Positions 45,130 to 53,509 of a stretch of DNA of 64,000 nt are shown in pieces. Source of the stretch: Bifidobacterium cebidarum. GTDB taxonomy: Bacteria; Actinomycetota; Actinomycetes; Actinomycetales; Bifidobacteriaceae. The DNA is taken from contig NZ_WBVS01000004.1 of assembly GCF_009193305.1 (NCBI RefSeq), forward strand, positions 62,001 through 126,000. The letters run 5' to 3'. The notes under the pieces were generated by a model. The model saw nothing but the letters and a program-made list of their open reading frames with translations, was not told the DNA's origin and did not search any database. Positions within the stretch are counted from its first letter, which is position 1. Every line of letters starts with the position of its first letter. Both the position numbers and the translations under genes were made by a program.

Positions 45130-46689
45130 TTATCCTTCCTCCACGATGCTGTCAAGTTCCTCCAACGAAGCCCATACCGGGCTCGTGATCCAATCCCTGG
45201 GTGTGCCGTCCAGGGCGACGCAATGCCAGACCACACCAGCTGCGGGATTCGCCACAGAATCCTTGTCTTGACCTTGGCTCCCGTTTGGCGTGGCCACGGA
45301 TGGCAAACTGCCGAGGAATCCGACGATTTCGCTTTCGCGGCGTTCCCGTTCGGGCAATCGGTTGAAACTGGCGGCTACATCCACCTTGCCCTGTGCGATG
45401 GCTGGATTGCGGCGAATGAGTTCCACCATATGACGCAATCGCGGGCCTCCACCTTCGACCATGTCTTTGAGATTGACCTGCGGCACTTGCCGTTCAGCGA
45501 CGTCCAAGGAATCCAAGCCCGGCATCTCGGTATAGGCCATCGAACGCGCGGGCCGCATCGGCAAGGGGGCGAACAGAGCGCTCGCCGTATCAGTGCCGTA
45601 TGGTCGTGAGGCATCGCCGGTATGGGCTTTCGCATCGGCGTTCAGGTTCACGTACAGCCGGTTCAATCGGCTCATCATCGTACGGTATCGCGTATCGGTT
45701 TGCTGGCGCACCAGACGGCTGATGGCCTCATCGGAGACGCGCATCTGATGGCGTACCGCTTCGATGCCGTCGTAGATGCGGGACAGTTCGTCACGAATCT
45801 GCCCGAGCAATGCCGCGGATTCACCGGCGAGATACGGGGTTTTGGCGATGTCTCGCAAGGCGGAGTCAATCTGCTGGCGGCCTTCGTCAGTAATGATCAC
45901 CTGGAACGCGTCTTCGAATCGACGTCCGGAATCGGATTCGCTGAATGAACGGCGGTATTCCTCGTGATACCGGTTCAGGGTTTCGTCCACGCTCATGTCG
46001 CCGGCCTGCATGCGGCGGCGCAACGCATCGCCGTTATCGCGTTCGGTGAGCACCAGTTCGCGCAGATCGATGGGAACGCCTCGCAACGTGTTATGGATCA
46101 CGGCGATCACATCCTCCACCTGAGCCTGACTCAATGTGGCATGCTGCTGGCCTTGCTGGATGCGCTTGATCTCATGCTTGCGTTCTTTGATCTCACTGTT
46201 GAGTAAGCGGACACGTTCACCGGGGTCGGCGGTCAACTGCATGCGCGCATGTTCGATCTCCATGATGATGCTGTTGGCCTGGGCGCCGGAGAGAGCACGG
46301 GATTCGTCTTCCAAACGGCTTAACGCTTCGATGGCGCGATGCGCACGAGCGGTCAGGCGGTAGAGGAATCGATGGGAGGCGGCGTCATGCGAGTTGGCGA
46401 GCCAGGCGTAGTCGCCCTCGCCTTCACGGGTCAGATCGGCAAGGATGCGATGAGCCGCGTCCGCATAGGATTGGTCTTTCAACGTGTATTCGCCGCTGGA
46501 GGCCAGTAGCTCCAGACTCTGCGCGAAGCGTTCCTCCACGGTTTCGCGCGGCAGCTCGCCGGTCAACGGGTCGAAGGCGGCGCGCAGCAACGCCACATAC
46601 AGCATGGCATGCTGCCGCAACAGCAGACGGAGCACGCCGGTTTCATAAATCGGCCGCAGACGTTCCATTTCCCGTCTGATATCGCCCAT
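45130..46689 (-). CDS. jetA: JetA/MksF-like kleisin subunit (DUF3375)
   Basis: 519 residues from the ATG at 46689 (AAAGGAGA upstream; the longer open frame is non-coding). It is mostly alpha-helical with an N-terminal [25 protein letters not shown] region, a central coiled coil (about 150-230) and [25 protein letters not shown] near the end. It matches the kleisin subunit that bridges the heads of JetC. First gene of the jetABC operon. Confidence 0.85.
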   Translation of the reverse strand: MGDIRREMERLRPIYETGVLRLLLRQHAMLYVALLRAAFDPLTGELPRETVEERFAQSLELLASSGEYTLKDQSYADAAHRILADLTREGEGDYAWLANSHDAASHRFLYRLTARAHRAIEALSRLEDESRALSGAQANSIIMEIEHARMQLTADPGERVRLLNSEIKERKHEIKRIQQGQQHATLSQAQVEDVIAVIHNTLRGVPIDLRELVLTERDNGDALRRRMQAGDMSVDETLNRYHEEYRRSFSESDSGRRFEDAFQVIITDEGRQQIDSALRDIAKTPYLAGESAALLGQIRDELSRIYDGIEAVRHQMRVSDEAISRLVRQQTDTRYRTMMSRLNRLYVNLNADAKAHTGDASRPYGTDTASALFAPLPMRPARSMAYTEMPGLDSLDVAERQVPQVNLKDMVEGGGPRLRHMVELIRRNPAIAQGKVDVAASFNRLPERERRESEIVGFLGSLPSVATPNGSQGQDKDSVANPAAGVVWHCVALDGTPRDWITSPVWASLEELDSIVEEG

Positions 46690-46747
46690 GCGTCTCCTTT
46701 GCGTCGTGCCAGAATGACGTATCGACGCTAGCACACACTCGGGAGCG

Positions 46748-47947
46748 TCACTCGCCGCGCAACGCATCGGTCGGCGTGAGTCGGGCCGCGCGCGATGCCG
46801 GATAGAAACCGGCGATGATGCCGACCAGCACGGCAGCACCCCATGCGGCAGGCAATCCAGTCCAATCCAAGGTCAATGGTTGGCCTGCGTTCATGGCAAC
46901 GCCTATGGCGGTAGCTGCACCGATCAGAACCCCAGTGAACCCGCCGATGGCGGACAACAATGCCGCTTCGGTGACGAATTGCATGCGGATGTTGCCGGGC
47001 GTGGCGCCAAGCGCACGCCGCAAGCCGATTTCCCCTCGACGTTCCATCACGGTCACAATCATCATGTTCGCGATGCTCATGCCACCCACGGCGAGCGCGA
47101 TGGCACCGATCATCAGCCCCAAGGTAGTCAGAGAGTCATTGGTGGCGTTTCGGGCTTGGGAGAGGTTCGCCGAAGCTGAAACGGAGACGTTGCCGCCGGA
47201 CAGGTTCGCCGCATGTGCGATGATGCGGCGCAAGGATTCGGCGTTACCGGGTTTGGTGCGCACGTAGATCTGGCTGATTTGCTGTATTGATTCCTTCTGG
47301 TCCGGGTAATGGCTGATTGCCCAGTCGGCTCCGATGATGACGGATGCGTTGATGGATTGCGCTTGTGGAGCGGGCTCAAGGATGCCGATGACGCCGTACC
47401 ATTCGTTGTCGATGAGAATGCGGTCGCCAGTCTGATTGATACCGAGACGGTAGGCGGCCTCGGATCCGAGGACCGCGACCGGTAGACTCTCGTTGTTCGC
47501 ATTGATACCATGCCCTTGAGCGAATGAGGCATCCACAGCTTGGATTGCGCCCGGCTTCATGATGGATACGGCCAGCGCATTGCCATTGGTTTTCGGTACA
47601 AGCTCGTTTTTGAAGACTTGGGCGTCCTTGGGTGGGGTGAGGAATACGCCGACTTGTTCAACGCTGGGCTGACGCGCGATGGTTTCAGGCGCATAATCGG
47701 GCAACGGCACAGGCTGTCCTGTGGCATCCTGCCCGGGGGCCACGACCTGCAGGTTCGCCCCAAGCGCATCGAGCTGGGCGAGCAAAGCGGCTTGGTTGGA
47801 GGCGGCGATACCGGAGAGCGCCACATAGGAGGCAACACCCAATGCGATGCCGAGCGAGGCGAGAATGGTACGTGAGATGCGGCCTGTGGCACCGATCCAT
47901 GCCGTATGCAGGAGGTCGGCCACACGTGTGGCAAGCGGCTTACGCAT
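46748..47947 (-). CDS. MacB-like ABC transporter permease
   Basis: 399 residues: one N-terminal membrane helix (ISRTILASLGIALGVASYVAL), a large outer MacB_PCD domain (about 60-270) and three C-terminal helices with FtsX-type features (NMMIVTVMERRGEIGLRRALGATPGNI). The start at 47947 (ATGCGTAA) overlaps the ATPase stop, and GAAGGAGG lies upstream. Works with the ATPase and adaptor encoded upstream; the substrate is probably a lipid-linked or peptide compound, not known. Confidence 0.88.
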   Translation of the reverse strand: MRKPLATRVADLLHTAWIGATGRISRTILASLGIALGVASYVALSGIAASNQAALLAQLDALGANLQVVAPGQDATGQPVPLPDYAPETIARQPSVEQVGVFLTPPKDAQVFKNELVPKTNGNALAVSIMKPGAIQAVDASFAQGHGINANNESLPVAVLGSEAAYRLGINQTGDRILIDNEWYGVIGILEPAPQAQSINASVIIGADWAISHYPDQKESIQQISQIYVRTKPGNAESLRRIIAHAANLSGGNVSVSASANLSQARNATNDSLTTLGLMIGAIALAVGGMSIANMMIVTVMERRGEIGLRRALGATPGNIRMQFVTEAALLSAIGGFTGVLIGAATAIGVAMNAGQPLTLDWTGLPAAWGAAVLVGIIAGFYPASRAARLTPTDALRGE

Positions 47948-48638
47948 GGCTGCCTCCTTCATCAAGTTCCGTGACCACGCCATCCTGAATGTGCAGGCGG
48001 CGCGGGAATCGTGCGGCAATATTGGGGTCATGGGTCACGATTACAAGGCTCGCTCCTTGATCGGCAGCGCCCATGAGCAGTTCGATGATGGCATGGCCGG
48101 TATCGGTGTCGAGTGCGCCGGTGGGCTCGTCGGCGAAGATGATGTCGGGCTTCTTCGCCAATGCCCGGGCGATGGCAACACGTTGCTGTTCGCCGCCAGA
48201 CAACTGAGAAGGCTTGTGCAATATGCGCTCACCAAGTCCAACCTGTTCGAGCGCTTGGATGGCCTGCTCACGGCGGGCGTTGCGCGGCAGTGTTGTGTAT
48301 TGCAGCCCGGTCATCACGTTCTCCAACGCGGAAACGGTGGCGATTAGATGGAATTGTTGGAATACGAATCCGATGTGTTGGGCTCTGAGAATGCTGCGGC
48401 GCTTCTCCCCCATGTCCGTCACGTTCTGGTCATCGTAGGCGAGCATGCCGGAGGTGGGCATGTCCAATGCGCCGAGCAAGGACAGCAAGGTGGATTTGCC
48501 GGAGCCGGATGGTCCCACGATGGCGATGCGCTCACCATGATTGATGGCGAGTGACGTGTCATGCAGTATTTCCAGAGGATTGCCATCCTTGCCCGGAAAG
48601 GATTTGGTGACGTGATCCAACGTCAGCAGCGCGTTCAT
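47940..48638 (-). CDS. MacB/LolD-type ABC transporter ATP-binding protein
   Basis: 232 residues. Walker [12 protein letters not shown] (about 40-50), Q loop FVFQQFHLI, signature [15 protein letters not shown] and Walker [13 protein letters not shown] are all intact. The QFHLI pattern places it with LolD/MacB/FtsE exporters. Its ATGA overlaps the adaptor stop by 4 bp and its end overlaps the permease start by 8 bp. Confidence 0.92.
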   Translation of the reverse strand: MNALLTLDHVTKSFPGKDGNPLEILHDTSLAINHGERIAIVGPSGSGKSTLLSLLGALDMPTSGMLAYDDQNVTDMGEKRRSILRAQHIGFVFQQFHLIATVSALENVMTGLQYTTLPRNARREQAIQALEQVGLGERILHKPSQLSGGEQQRVAIARALAKKPDIIFADEPTGALDTDTGHAIIELLMGAADQGASLVIVTHDPNIAARFPRRLHIQDGVVTELDEGGSHA

Positions 48639-49750
48639 GAGACCACCACCTTGTCGTCTTCCTTCAAGCCGTTGGCTTTGGTGATCTGCGCCTGGGCGCC
48701 CGCCACGAGACCAATCTCAACGCTGATGCGTGTGATCTCATTGCCGCGAATCACCTCGACCGCATATGAGTTGCCGGCGCCGGCAATCAATGCGGTGACC
48801 GGTACGATAAGCGTCTCCGTGTTTGCCGCTGCGGCGTTCGGCACAATGACTTGGATGGTCGCAGGTCCGAATTGCGCCACTTGCGTCTGATCGGGGAAAT
48901 CAATGCGCACCGAAGGTGAGGTGACCTGTCCGTCCTTGCCGGTGGATTGCCCGCCTTGATCGACGGCAGTGAGCGTGGTGTCAACCGTGGTGTTGTCCGG
49001 CAGGATCACCTGTGCCTTATCACCGGCCTTGAATGTGGCGGCCTGGGCTGCGGTGATGGTGGATTGCGCATGTAGGGTCACGCCCGTGTAGCTGGCTGGG
49101 CTCACGTTGGTGTCTCCGAGTTTCGCGTTCACGGTTTTGATGCGAATCGGAGCTGAGGAAGCCAACGCTACGGATCCGGGATTAAATACCCCGTTGACCG
49201 CGTCCCCGGTGAGGCCGAGAGAACGCTGCCATTGTTTGATAGCTTCACGGGTCAGCCAATTGACATGCGGACCTACCTCACCGGTATAGAAACCGAGCTC
49301 CTTAAGGTTCTGCTCCAATTGGGTCACATCCGGACCGTCCGAAATCCCCACTTCGATGGTGCGCCAGAAAGGGCGCTCGCCATGGAAGAGCGGCACAGAC
49401 ACCCCATCCATCTCATACACCTGTTCACCGGCGTTGATTTGTTTGCCGGCAACCGGCAGTTGGGTGATAATGCCGGTGGCGGCAGCAAAATCGGAAGCGT
49501 CATCGTATTGGAGGGTCGCACCGAGCCGGGTCTCCGCGTTGAGCACACCTTTGGTGACCGGCTGCGCGCGCAGCGTGGTCACATCGATGTTTTGTGTGGA
49601 TGATTGGTTCGCCGCGGTCATATGGCCGATAAGCGTCCACGGGCGTGTGGCCACACAAGTGGCGGCGAGTCCTATCACTGCGATGAGCACGATGATGATG
49701 GTGATGATTCTGCGGCGTTTGGAAAATCGTCGCGCTTCCGTTCGTGTCAT
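48635..49750 (-). CDS. Efflux adaptor protein with peptidoglycan-binding domain
   Basis: 371 residues: a basic N terminus and one membrane helix (about 13-33), then a lipoyl/barrel-like domain. Inside it is a PG_binding_1-like segment (DVTQLEQNLKELGFYTGEVG...LTREAIKQWQRSLGL) that could tie it to the cell wall. In this Gram-positive it bridges the MacB-like permease and the wall. GGAG precedes the ATG. First gene of the three-gene efflux operon, 12 bp after lipoprotein 1. Confidence 0.88.
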   Translation of the reverse strand: MTRTEARRFSKRRRIITIIIVLIAVIGLAATCVATRPWTLIGHMTAANQSSTQNIDVTTLRAQPVTKGVLNAETRLGATLQYDDASDFAAATGIITQLPVAGKQINAGEQVYEMDGVSVPLFHGERPFWRTIEVGISDGPDVTQLEQNLKELGFYTGEVGPHVNWLTREAIKQWQRSLGLTGDAVNGVFNPGSVALASSAPIRIKTVNAKLGDTNVSPASYTGVTLHAQSTITAAQAATFKAGDKAQVILPDNTTVDTTLTAVDQGGQSTGKDGQVTSPSVRIDFPDQTQVAQFGPATIQVIVPNAAAANTETLIVPVTALIAGAGNSYAVEVIRGNEITRISVEIGLVAGAQAQITKANGLKEDDKVVVS

Positions 49751-49762
49751 GATGGGCTCCGA

Positions 49763-50605
49763 TCAGTTCATCGCCTGCTGGACGGCGAAGGTGTCGTAGG
49801 GGTAATCGCCATTCCAAGCGAAGATTACGGGCGTATCGTTTGCCGGGCATTCTTTGAAAAAGCGCCGCACATCTTCTTCCGGTACGGTGTTCGGGATCAC
49901 GATGGTCAATGGATGTTCGCCGCTCGGATCGGCGATCCAACTGAACCCTTTGGCACGGGCGTCCTGTGCGTATTGCAAAACGGAAGCCTTGTCTTCCTCC
50001 GATGCATTGGCATCTTTGTCTTCAGCACTGAGCGTGGATTGAGAAAAGTCAGGGACTGCCGCCTCACAAGCAGCATAATCGGATTGTTTGGATGCGTATG
50101 GCGAACCGGCCATGTCTGCCGCGGTTCGGAAGATCACGTAGTTCCAGTCCTCTTTGGTGATGCTGTTGCCGATACCACCCGACGATTTGACGTGAGGATA
50201 CAGTTCTGGCGGCGTTGCATGGTAGTGTTCCTCCGTGCCATCCTCAAGATATCTGATTTCGGATGGCGCGGGATTGCCGGCCGCATCAAGCTCCACGACT
50301 CCTACCTGATTATTATCCCAGCCAACCGATCGCGCATCGAAGCCTTTACTGGTGAGGCAGGAAACAAATCGCTTGACCTCAATGCTCGGCTCTTCCGGCC
50401 CATCATTATCATGTGAGTCCGTGGCGCCGGTTGAAGTGCCGGTATTGTCACCGGTTGCCGCATCTGTTCCACTGTTCACAGTGAGCGGTGACGAGCATGC
50501 GGCCAGCATGGCTAGACCGAATGCGGACACGACTAGGCTGGCCGCTATTCGTCTTAGCCCATAACGGCTCTCGCCCTCTTCGATATGCTGATGCTGTTTC
50601 ATCAT
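49763..50605 (-). CDS. Lipoprotein, paralogue 1 of 3
   Basis: 280 residues with a lipobox LAAC (lipidated Cys37) after a Leu/Ala-rich signal. A Ser/Thr/Gly/Asp linker leads to the mature domain. It shares with the next two genes the motifs FVSCLTSKGFDA, SDYAACEAAVPDFSQ, ARAKGFSWIADP and DVRRFFKECP. The three conserved Cys (SC, CE, EC) may form disulphides. It is 12 bp before the efflux adaptor and so is likely cotranscribed with it. The function is unknown; it could present substrate to the exporter or sense it. Confidence 0.8.
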   Translation of the reverse strand: MMKQHQHIEEGESRYGLRRIAASLVVSAFGLAMLAACSSPLTVNSGTDAATGDNTGTSTGATDSHDNDGPEEPSIEVKRFVSCLTSKGFDARSVGWDNNQVGVVELDAAGNPAPSEIRYLEDGTEEHYHATPPELYPHVKSSGGIGNSITKEDWNYVIFRTAADMAGSPYASKQSDYAACEAAVPDFSQSTLSAEDKDANASEEDKASVLQYAQDARAKGFSWIADPSGEHPLTIVIPNTVPEEDVRRFFKECPANDTPVIFAWNGDYPYDTFAVQQAMN

Positions 50606-50713
50606 GCCCCCCTAATTTCGCTATTCCGGTCATTGGTCATCGATGGTCGAATGCGAAAGAAATATGAATCAATGTGAAAGCGTTCCGTGCCTCATTGCCG
50701 GATGGATGCGTGT

Positions 50714-51544
50714 TCAGGAAACCACTCCCATGGCCTCATCCATAACTTTGGTGTAGTCGTAACCGAAATCATCCGGTGTTCCATCGAAGCCGAAGGTGAT
50801 GTGCGCATCCCTTACTGGGCATTCCTTGAAGAAACGGCGCAACTCGTCTTCGGACACGGTTTTGGGGACGAGGATGGTGGTCGGTTCGTTTCCTGTCGGA
50901 TCGGCGACCCAGCTGAAGCCTTTGCTTCGCGCGTTCTTGGCGAAGTCAAGCGCCGCCTGCTTATCCTCATCGGAATAGGTCGGTGTCTGGCTCAGGTCCT
51001 GTGCGGGCTGGGCGAAGTTCGGGTTCTTGGCCTCGCAGTCTGCGTAGTCCTGTCGTTTCGACTCGTATGGGCTGCCGGCCAACGCAGCGGAATCCTTGAA
51101 CGCCACCCATACCGTGCCGTAGTCGATGGATGTGAACATGGAGTTGGCGTACATCTGCTGCGTTGCGGAGTCGGTGGACACGCTCATGCCATTGTCGTCA
51201 GCCTTGACCGGCTGCCCGTTTGAGTCGAGCATGCGCAGCATGACCATGTTTTTGGTGGTCGGAGTCTTTGACTTGCCGGACGAGCCCGGCATTCCAGGCA
51301 TGGCCGCGGCTTGCGCTTCGAATCCTTTGTCGGTCAGGCAGGAGACGAATTGCTTTGCGCTCGCATCGGTTGCGAGATTATCTGTGGAACTGGCAGCATT
51401 ACCGGTACCGTTGGTATCCGCTGCCTGGTTGATGAACGGCATGGAGCATCCGGCGAGCGCAATCAGACATGCTGCCGATGCGGAGGCTGCCGCCAATGTA
51501 CGCCGCAATGGCTGATTGGGAATGTGATTGAAGTTGATGACCAT
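50714..51544 (-). CDS. Lipoprotein, paralogue 2 of 3
   Basis: 276 residues, lipobox LAGC (Cys33). Shared core: FVSCLTDKGFEA, QDYADCEAKNPNFAQP, ARSKGFSWVADP, ELRRFFKECP. It is closest to paralogue 1 in the last 60 residues. GGAACC lies before the ATG. A GGTGAG-N8-TTACT-N6-TTACC element lies about 73-102 bp upstream, matching one before paralogue 3. Confidence 0.8.
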   Translation of the reverse strand: MVINFNHIPNQPLRRTLAAASASAACLIALAGCSMPFINQAADTNGTGNAASSTDNLATDASAKQFVSCLTDKGFEAQAAAMPGMPGSSGKSKTPTTKNMVMLRMLDSNGQPVKADDNGMSVSTDSATQQMYANSMFTSIDYGTVWVAFKDSAALAGSPYESKRQDYADCEAKNPNFAQPAQDLSQTPTYSDEDKQAALDFAKNARSKGFSWVADPTGNEPTTILVPKTVSEDELRRFFKECPVRDAHITFGFDGTPDDFGYDYTKVMDEAMGVVS

Positions 51545-51616
51545 GTCGGTTCCTTTCGGCAGACGATTCTCATGTGGCTGATGACTTCATCAAACTCCGT
51601 TCGCTGTGGCGCGTCG

Positions 51617-51646
51617 GTGAGGGATCGTCTTACTTTTGCTTTACCT
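51617..51646 (-). promoter_or_regulatory. Direct-repeat site before lipoprotein 2
   Basis: GGTGAG at 51617-51622, then TTACT at 51631-51635 and TTACC at 51642-51646; the two repeats start 11 bp apart, the spacing bound by OmpR/PhoB-type regulators. The same three elements with identical spacing lie at 52656-52685. The nearby OmpR-type regulator is the obvious candidate. Confidence 0.6.
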
Positions 51647-51685
51647 GGTTTTCGAATCATGTGGACCCTGCTGAGTTCACTGAGC

Positions 51686-52579
51686 TTACTGTTGTCGTTC
51701 GCTGAGAATGCGGTTGTATGCCGTGCACTCCCCGGTGCAGGAGGTGCCGAACGGAATGCCGTCATGGCTGGGCCATTGATCACCGGAGTAGGTGTCAAAG
51801 AAACGACGTAGCTCCTCATAAGACACGTTGGATGGAATCTCAACCGCCTGAGTCTCCCCGGGTGCAGGGTCGGCCATCCAGCTGAATCCATCTGCGCGAG
51901 CCCTGCGCGCGAAGTCGATGAGTATCTGCTGGTTATTGGAGTTTGTGGAGGTCGAATCGGAAGCTGTGCCGTTCGAAGCATTGCCGTTTCCATAATTCGG
52001 CTGCGCGAAATCAGGATTCGCCGCCTCGCATGCCGCGTAATCAGCCTGCTTGTCCGCATAGATGGAGCCGGTGAGCGACTTGGAATTCTTGAAGCCCACC
52101 CATGCGCCTTCCTTGGCGGAGACGATGGTGTACATCACGTCTGGGTACAGTGGATCCGCATCTGCGCTAATCACCATTCCGGGGCCGGGCACAATCGGGG
52201 TGCCGTCCGCTCCAAGCCGGCGCACCACCACAGTGGTTTGCGGAGCTTCGTCGACTGATGAGCCAAGAGGCTGCAACGCATAGCTTCCGGTGACTTTCGC
52301 ATCGAATCCTTTCTCGACCAGGCAGGCCGCGAATCGTTTGGCTATCGTCTCCAGTTCGGTGGTGCTGAAATTCGCGGATGGATTGCTGGAATCATCGGTT
52401 GCCTTCGCGGTGTTTTCTGCGCTCTTAGCGGCAGTTTTCCCATCATTGCCGGCACCCTCGGTCGTAGTCGATGATGAACATGCGGCTGTTCCAAATAGGC
52501 ACGTCAATGCCATCAGACTTACTGTCAGACTACGGGTTATCGTTCGGACATTGGCTTTGCCACCTTGTTCGCTTGCCAT
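51686..52579 (-). CDS. Lipoprotein, paralogue 3 of 3
   Basis: 297 residues, lipobox TAAC (Cys34). Shared core: FAACLVEKGFDA, ADYAACEAANPDFAQP, ARADGFSWMADP, ELRRFFDTYS. It differs from the others by a different C-terminal end with two Cys (SCTGECTAYN) in place of FFKECP. GGAGG lies before the ATG. It is divergent from the OmpR-type regulator, and the direct-repeat site lies between them. Confidence 0.8.
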   Translation of the reverse strand: MASEQGGKANVRTITRSLTVSLMALTCLFGTAACSSSTTTEGAGNDGKTAAKSAENTAKATDDSSNPSANFSTTELETIAKRFAACLVEKGFDAKVTGSYALQPLGSSVDEAPQTTVVVRRLGADGTPIVPGPGMVISADADPLYPDVMYTIVSAKEGAWVGFKNSKSLTGSIYADKQADYAACEAANPDFAQPNYGNGNASNGTASDSTSTNSNNQQILIDFARRARADGFSWMADPAPGETQAVEIPSNVSYEELRRFFDTYSGDQWPSHDGIPFGTSCTGECTAYNRILSERQQ

Positions 52580-52655
52580 GGTTTCTCACCTCCGCTGATG
52601 TAATCGCTGCTTCGCTGCGGTTGATTCCATTCAACCTCCTACCCAGTGCGCCGAC

Positions 52656-52685
52656 GGTGAGAAAAAGGATTACCTTCGCCTTACC
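52656..52685. promoter_or_regulatory. Direct-repeat site between lipoprotein 3 and the response regulator
   Basis: GGTGAG at 52656-52661, TTACC at 52670-52674 and TTACC at 52681-52685. Repeat-to-repeat distance is 11 bp and GGTGAG-to-repeat distance 14 bp, exactly as before lipoprotein 2. It lies about 90 bp before the lipoprotein 3 start and 78 bp before the regulator start, so it may serve both. Confidence 0.62.
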
Positions 52686-52762
52686 TAAAAAGCTTGAAAA
52701 TGAACGAATAACGCCTGTATAGGCGGATAATTGGATGTACCAGACATGGTGAGGGGCATGGC

Positions 52763-53434
52763 ATGAGAATCCTGATCGTTGAGGACGACCGCGAATTGGC
52801 GGCCGCATTAGATGATGCACTGCGCTACGAAGGATACGCCACAAGCATGGCCGCAACCGGCGTGGAAGCGCTGAAGATTCTTGCCGAACAAACCGTGGAT
52901 ATCGTGCTGCTGGACCGTGATCTGCCGGTGCTCTCCGGAGACGCGGTGATGGCCACGATTGCCGCGAACCATATCCCTGTAGCAGTGATCATGTTGACGG
53001 CCGCCGCCGAGGTGAGCGACCGGGTGAGCGGACTTGATTTAGGCGCTGACGATTATCTGACCAAACCGTTCGCCTATCCGGAATTGCTGGCACGTATCCG
53101 CGCATTGCAACGCCGTGCCAGCAAGGGCGCTGCTACGGCGGCGGTGCTCATGCATGGCGATTTGACGCTCGATACCACACGACGTCTCGTGTTCCGGGAC
53201 CGTGGCCATACACTCGTCAAACTCACACCCAAGGAGTACGGCGTGCTGTTGGAACTCATGCGCGCGGATGGCGGATACGTGAGCGTAGGCGAACTGTATG
53301 AGACCGTCTGGGATGATGCCACAGCCGCGGAACCAGCCGACGTGATCAAAACCACCATGTATTCCCTGCGACGCAAATTGGGCGACCCGAAAACCATCGA
53401 ATCAACACGCGGGGAAGGATACCGACTCGCATGA
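52763..53434 (+). CDS. OmpR-family two-component response regulator
   Basis: 223 residues. Receiver domain: acidic pair VEDDRE, phospho-acceptor Asp51 in VLLDRDLP, Thr in VIMLTAAAE, Lys in YLTKPFAYPE. The winged-helix DNA-binding domain is at about 130-222 (LTPKEYGVLLELMRADGGYVSVGELYETVW...VIKTTMYSLRRKLG). GAGGGG lies before the ATG. Partner kinase 75 bp downstream. Probable controller of the lipoproteins and the MacB-like exporter. Confidence 0.92.
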   Translation: MRILIVEDDRELAAALDDALRYEGYATSMAATGVEALKILAEQTVDIVLLDRDLPVLSGDAVMATIAANHIPVAVIMLTAAAEVSDRVSGLDLGADDYLTKPFAYPELLARIRALQRRASKGAATAAVLMHGDLTLDTTRRLVFRDRGHTLVKLTPKEYGVLLELMRADGGYVSVGELYETVWDDATAAEPADVIKTTMYSLRRKLGDPKTIESTRGEGYRLA

Positions 53435-53456
53435 ACCGCTTTTCTAGCTGGGTTCT

Positions 53457-53507
53457 GGCTCCCCTTGTTAGGGGAGCTGGCGCGCGAAGCGTGACTGAGG
53501 GGTAGTC
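53457..53507 (+). repeat. Palindromic repeat element in the regulator-kinase gap
   Basis: About 51 bases made of two hairpins: CTCCCC-TTGTTA-GGGGAG, then a Gly-Cys-rich GCGCGCGAAGCGTGAC hairpin ending in TGAGGGGTAGTC. Closely similar elements (a CTCCCCT...AGGGGAG hairpin, GCGAAGCGTGACTGAGGGG tail) are scattered in many actinobacterial and clostridial genomes. Its last GAGGGG serves as the ribosome site of the kinase gene. Confidence 0.6.
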
Positions 53508-53509
53508 AT

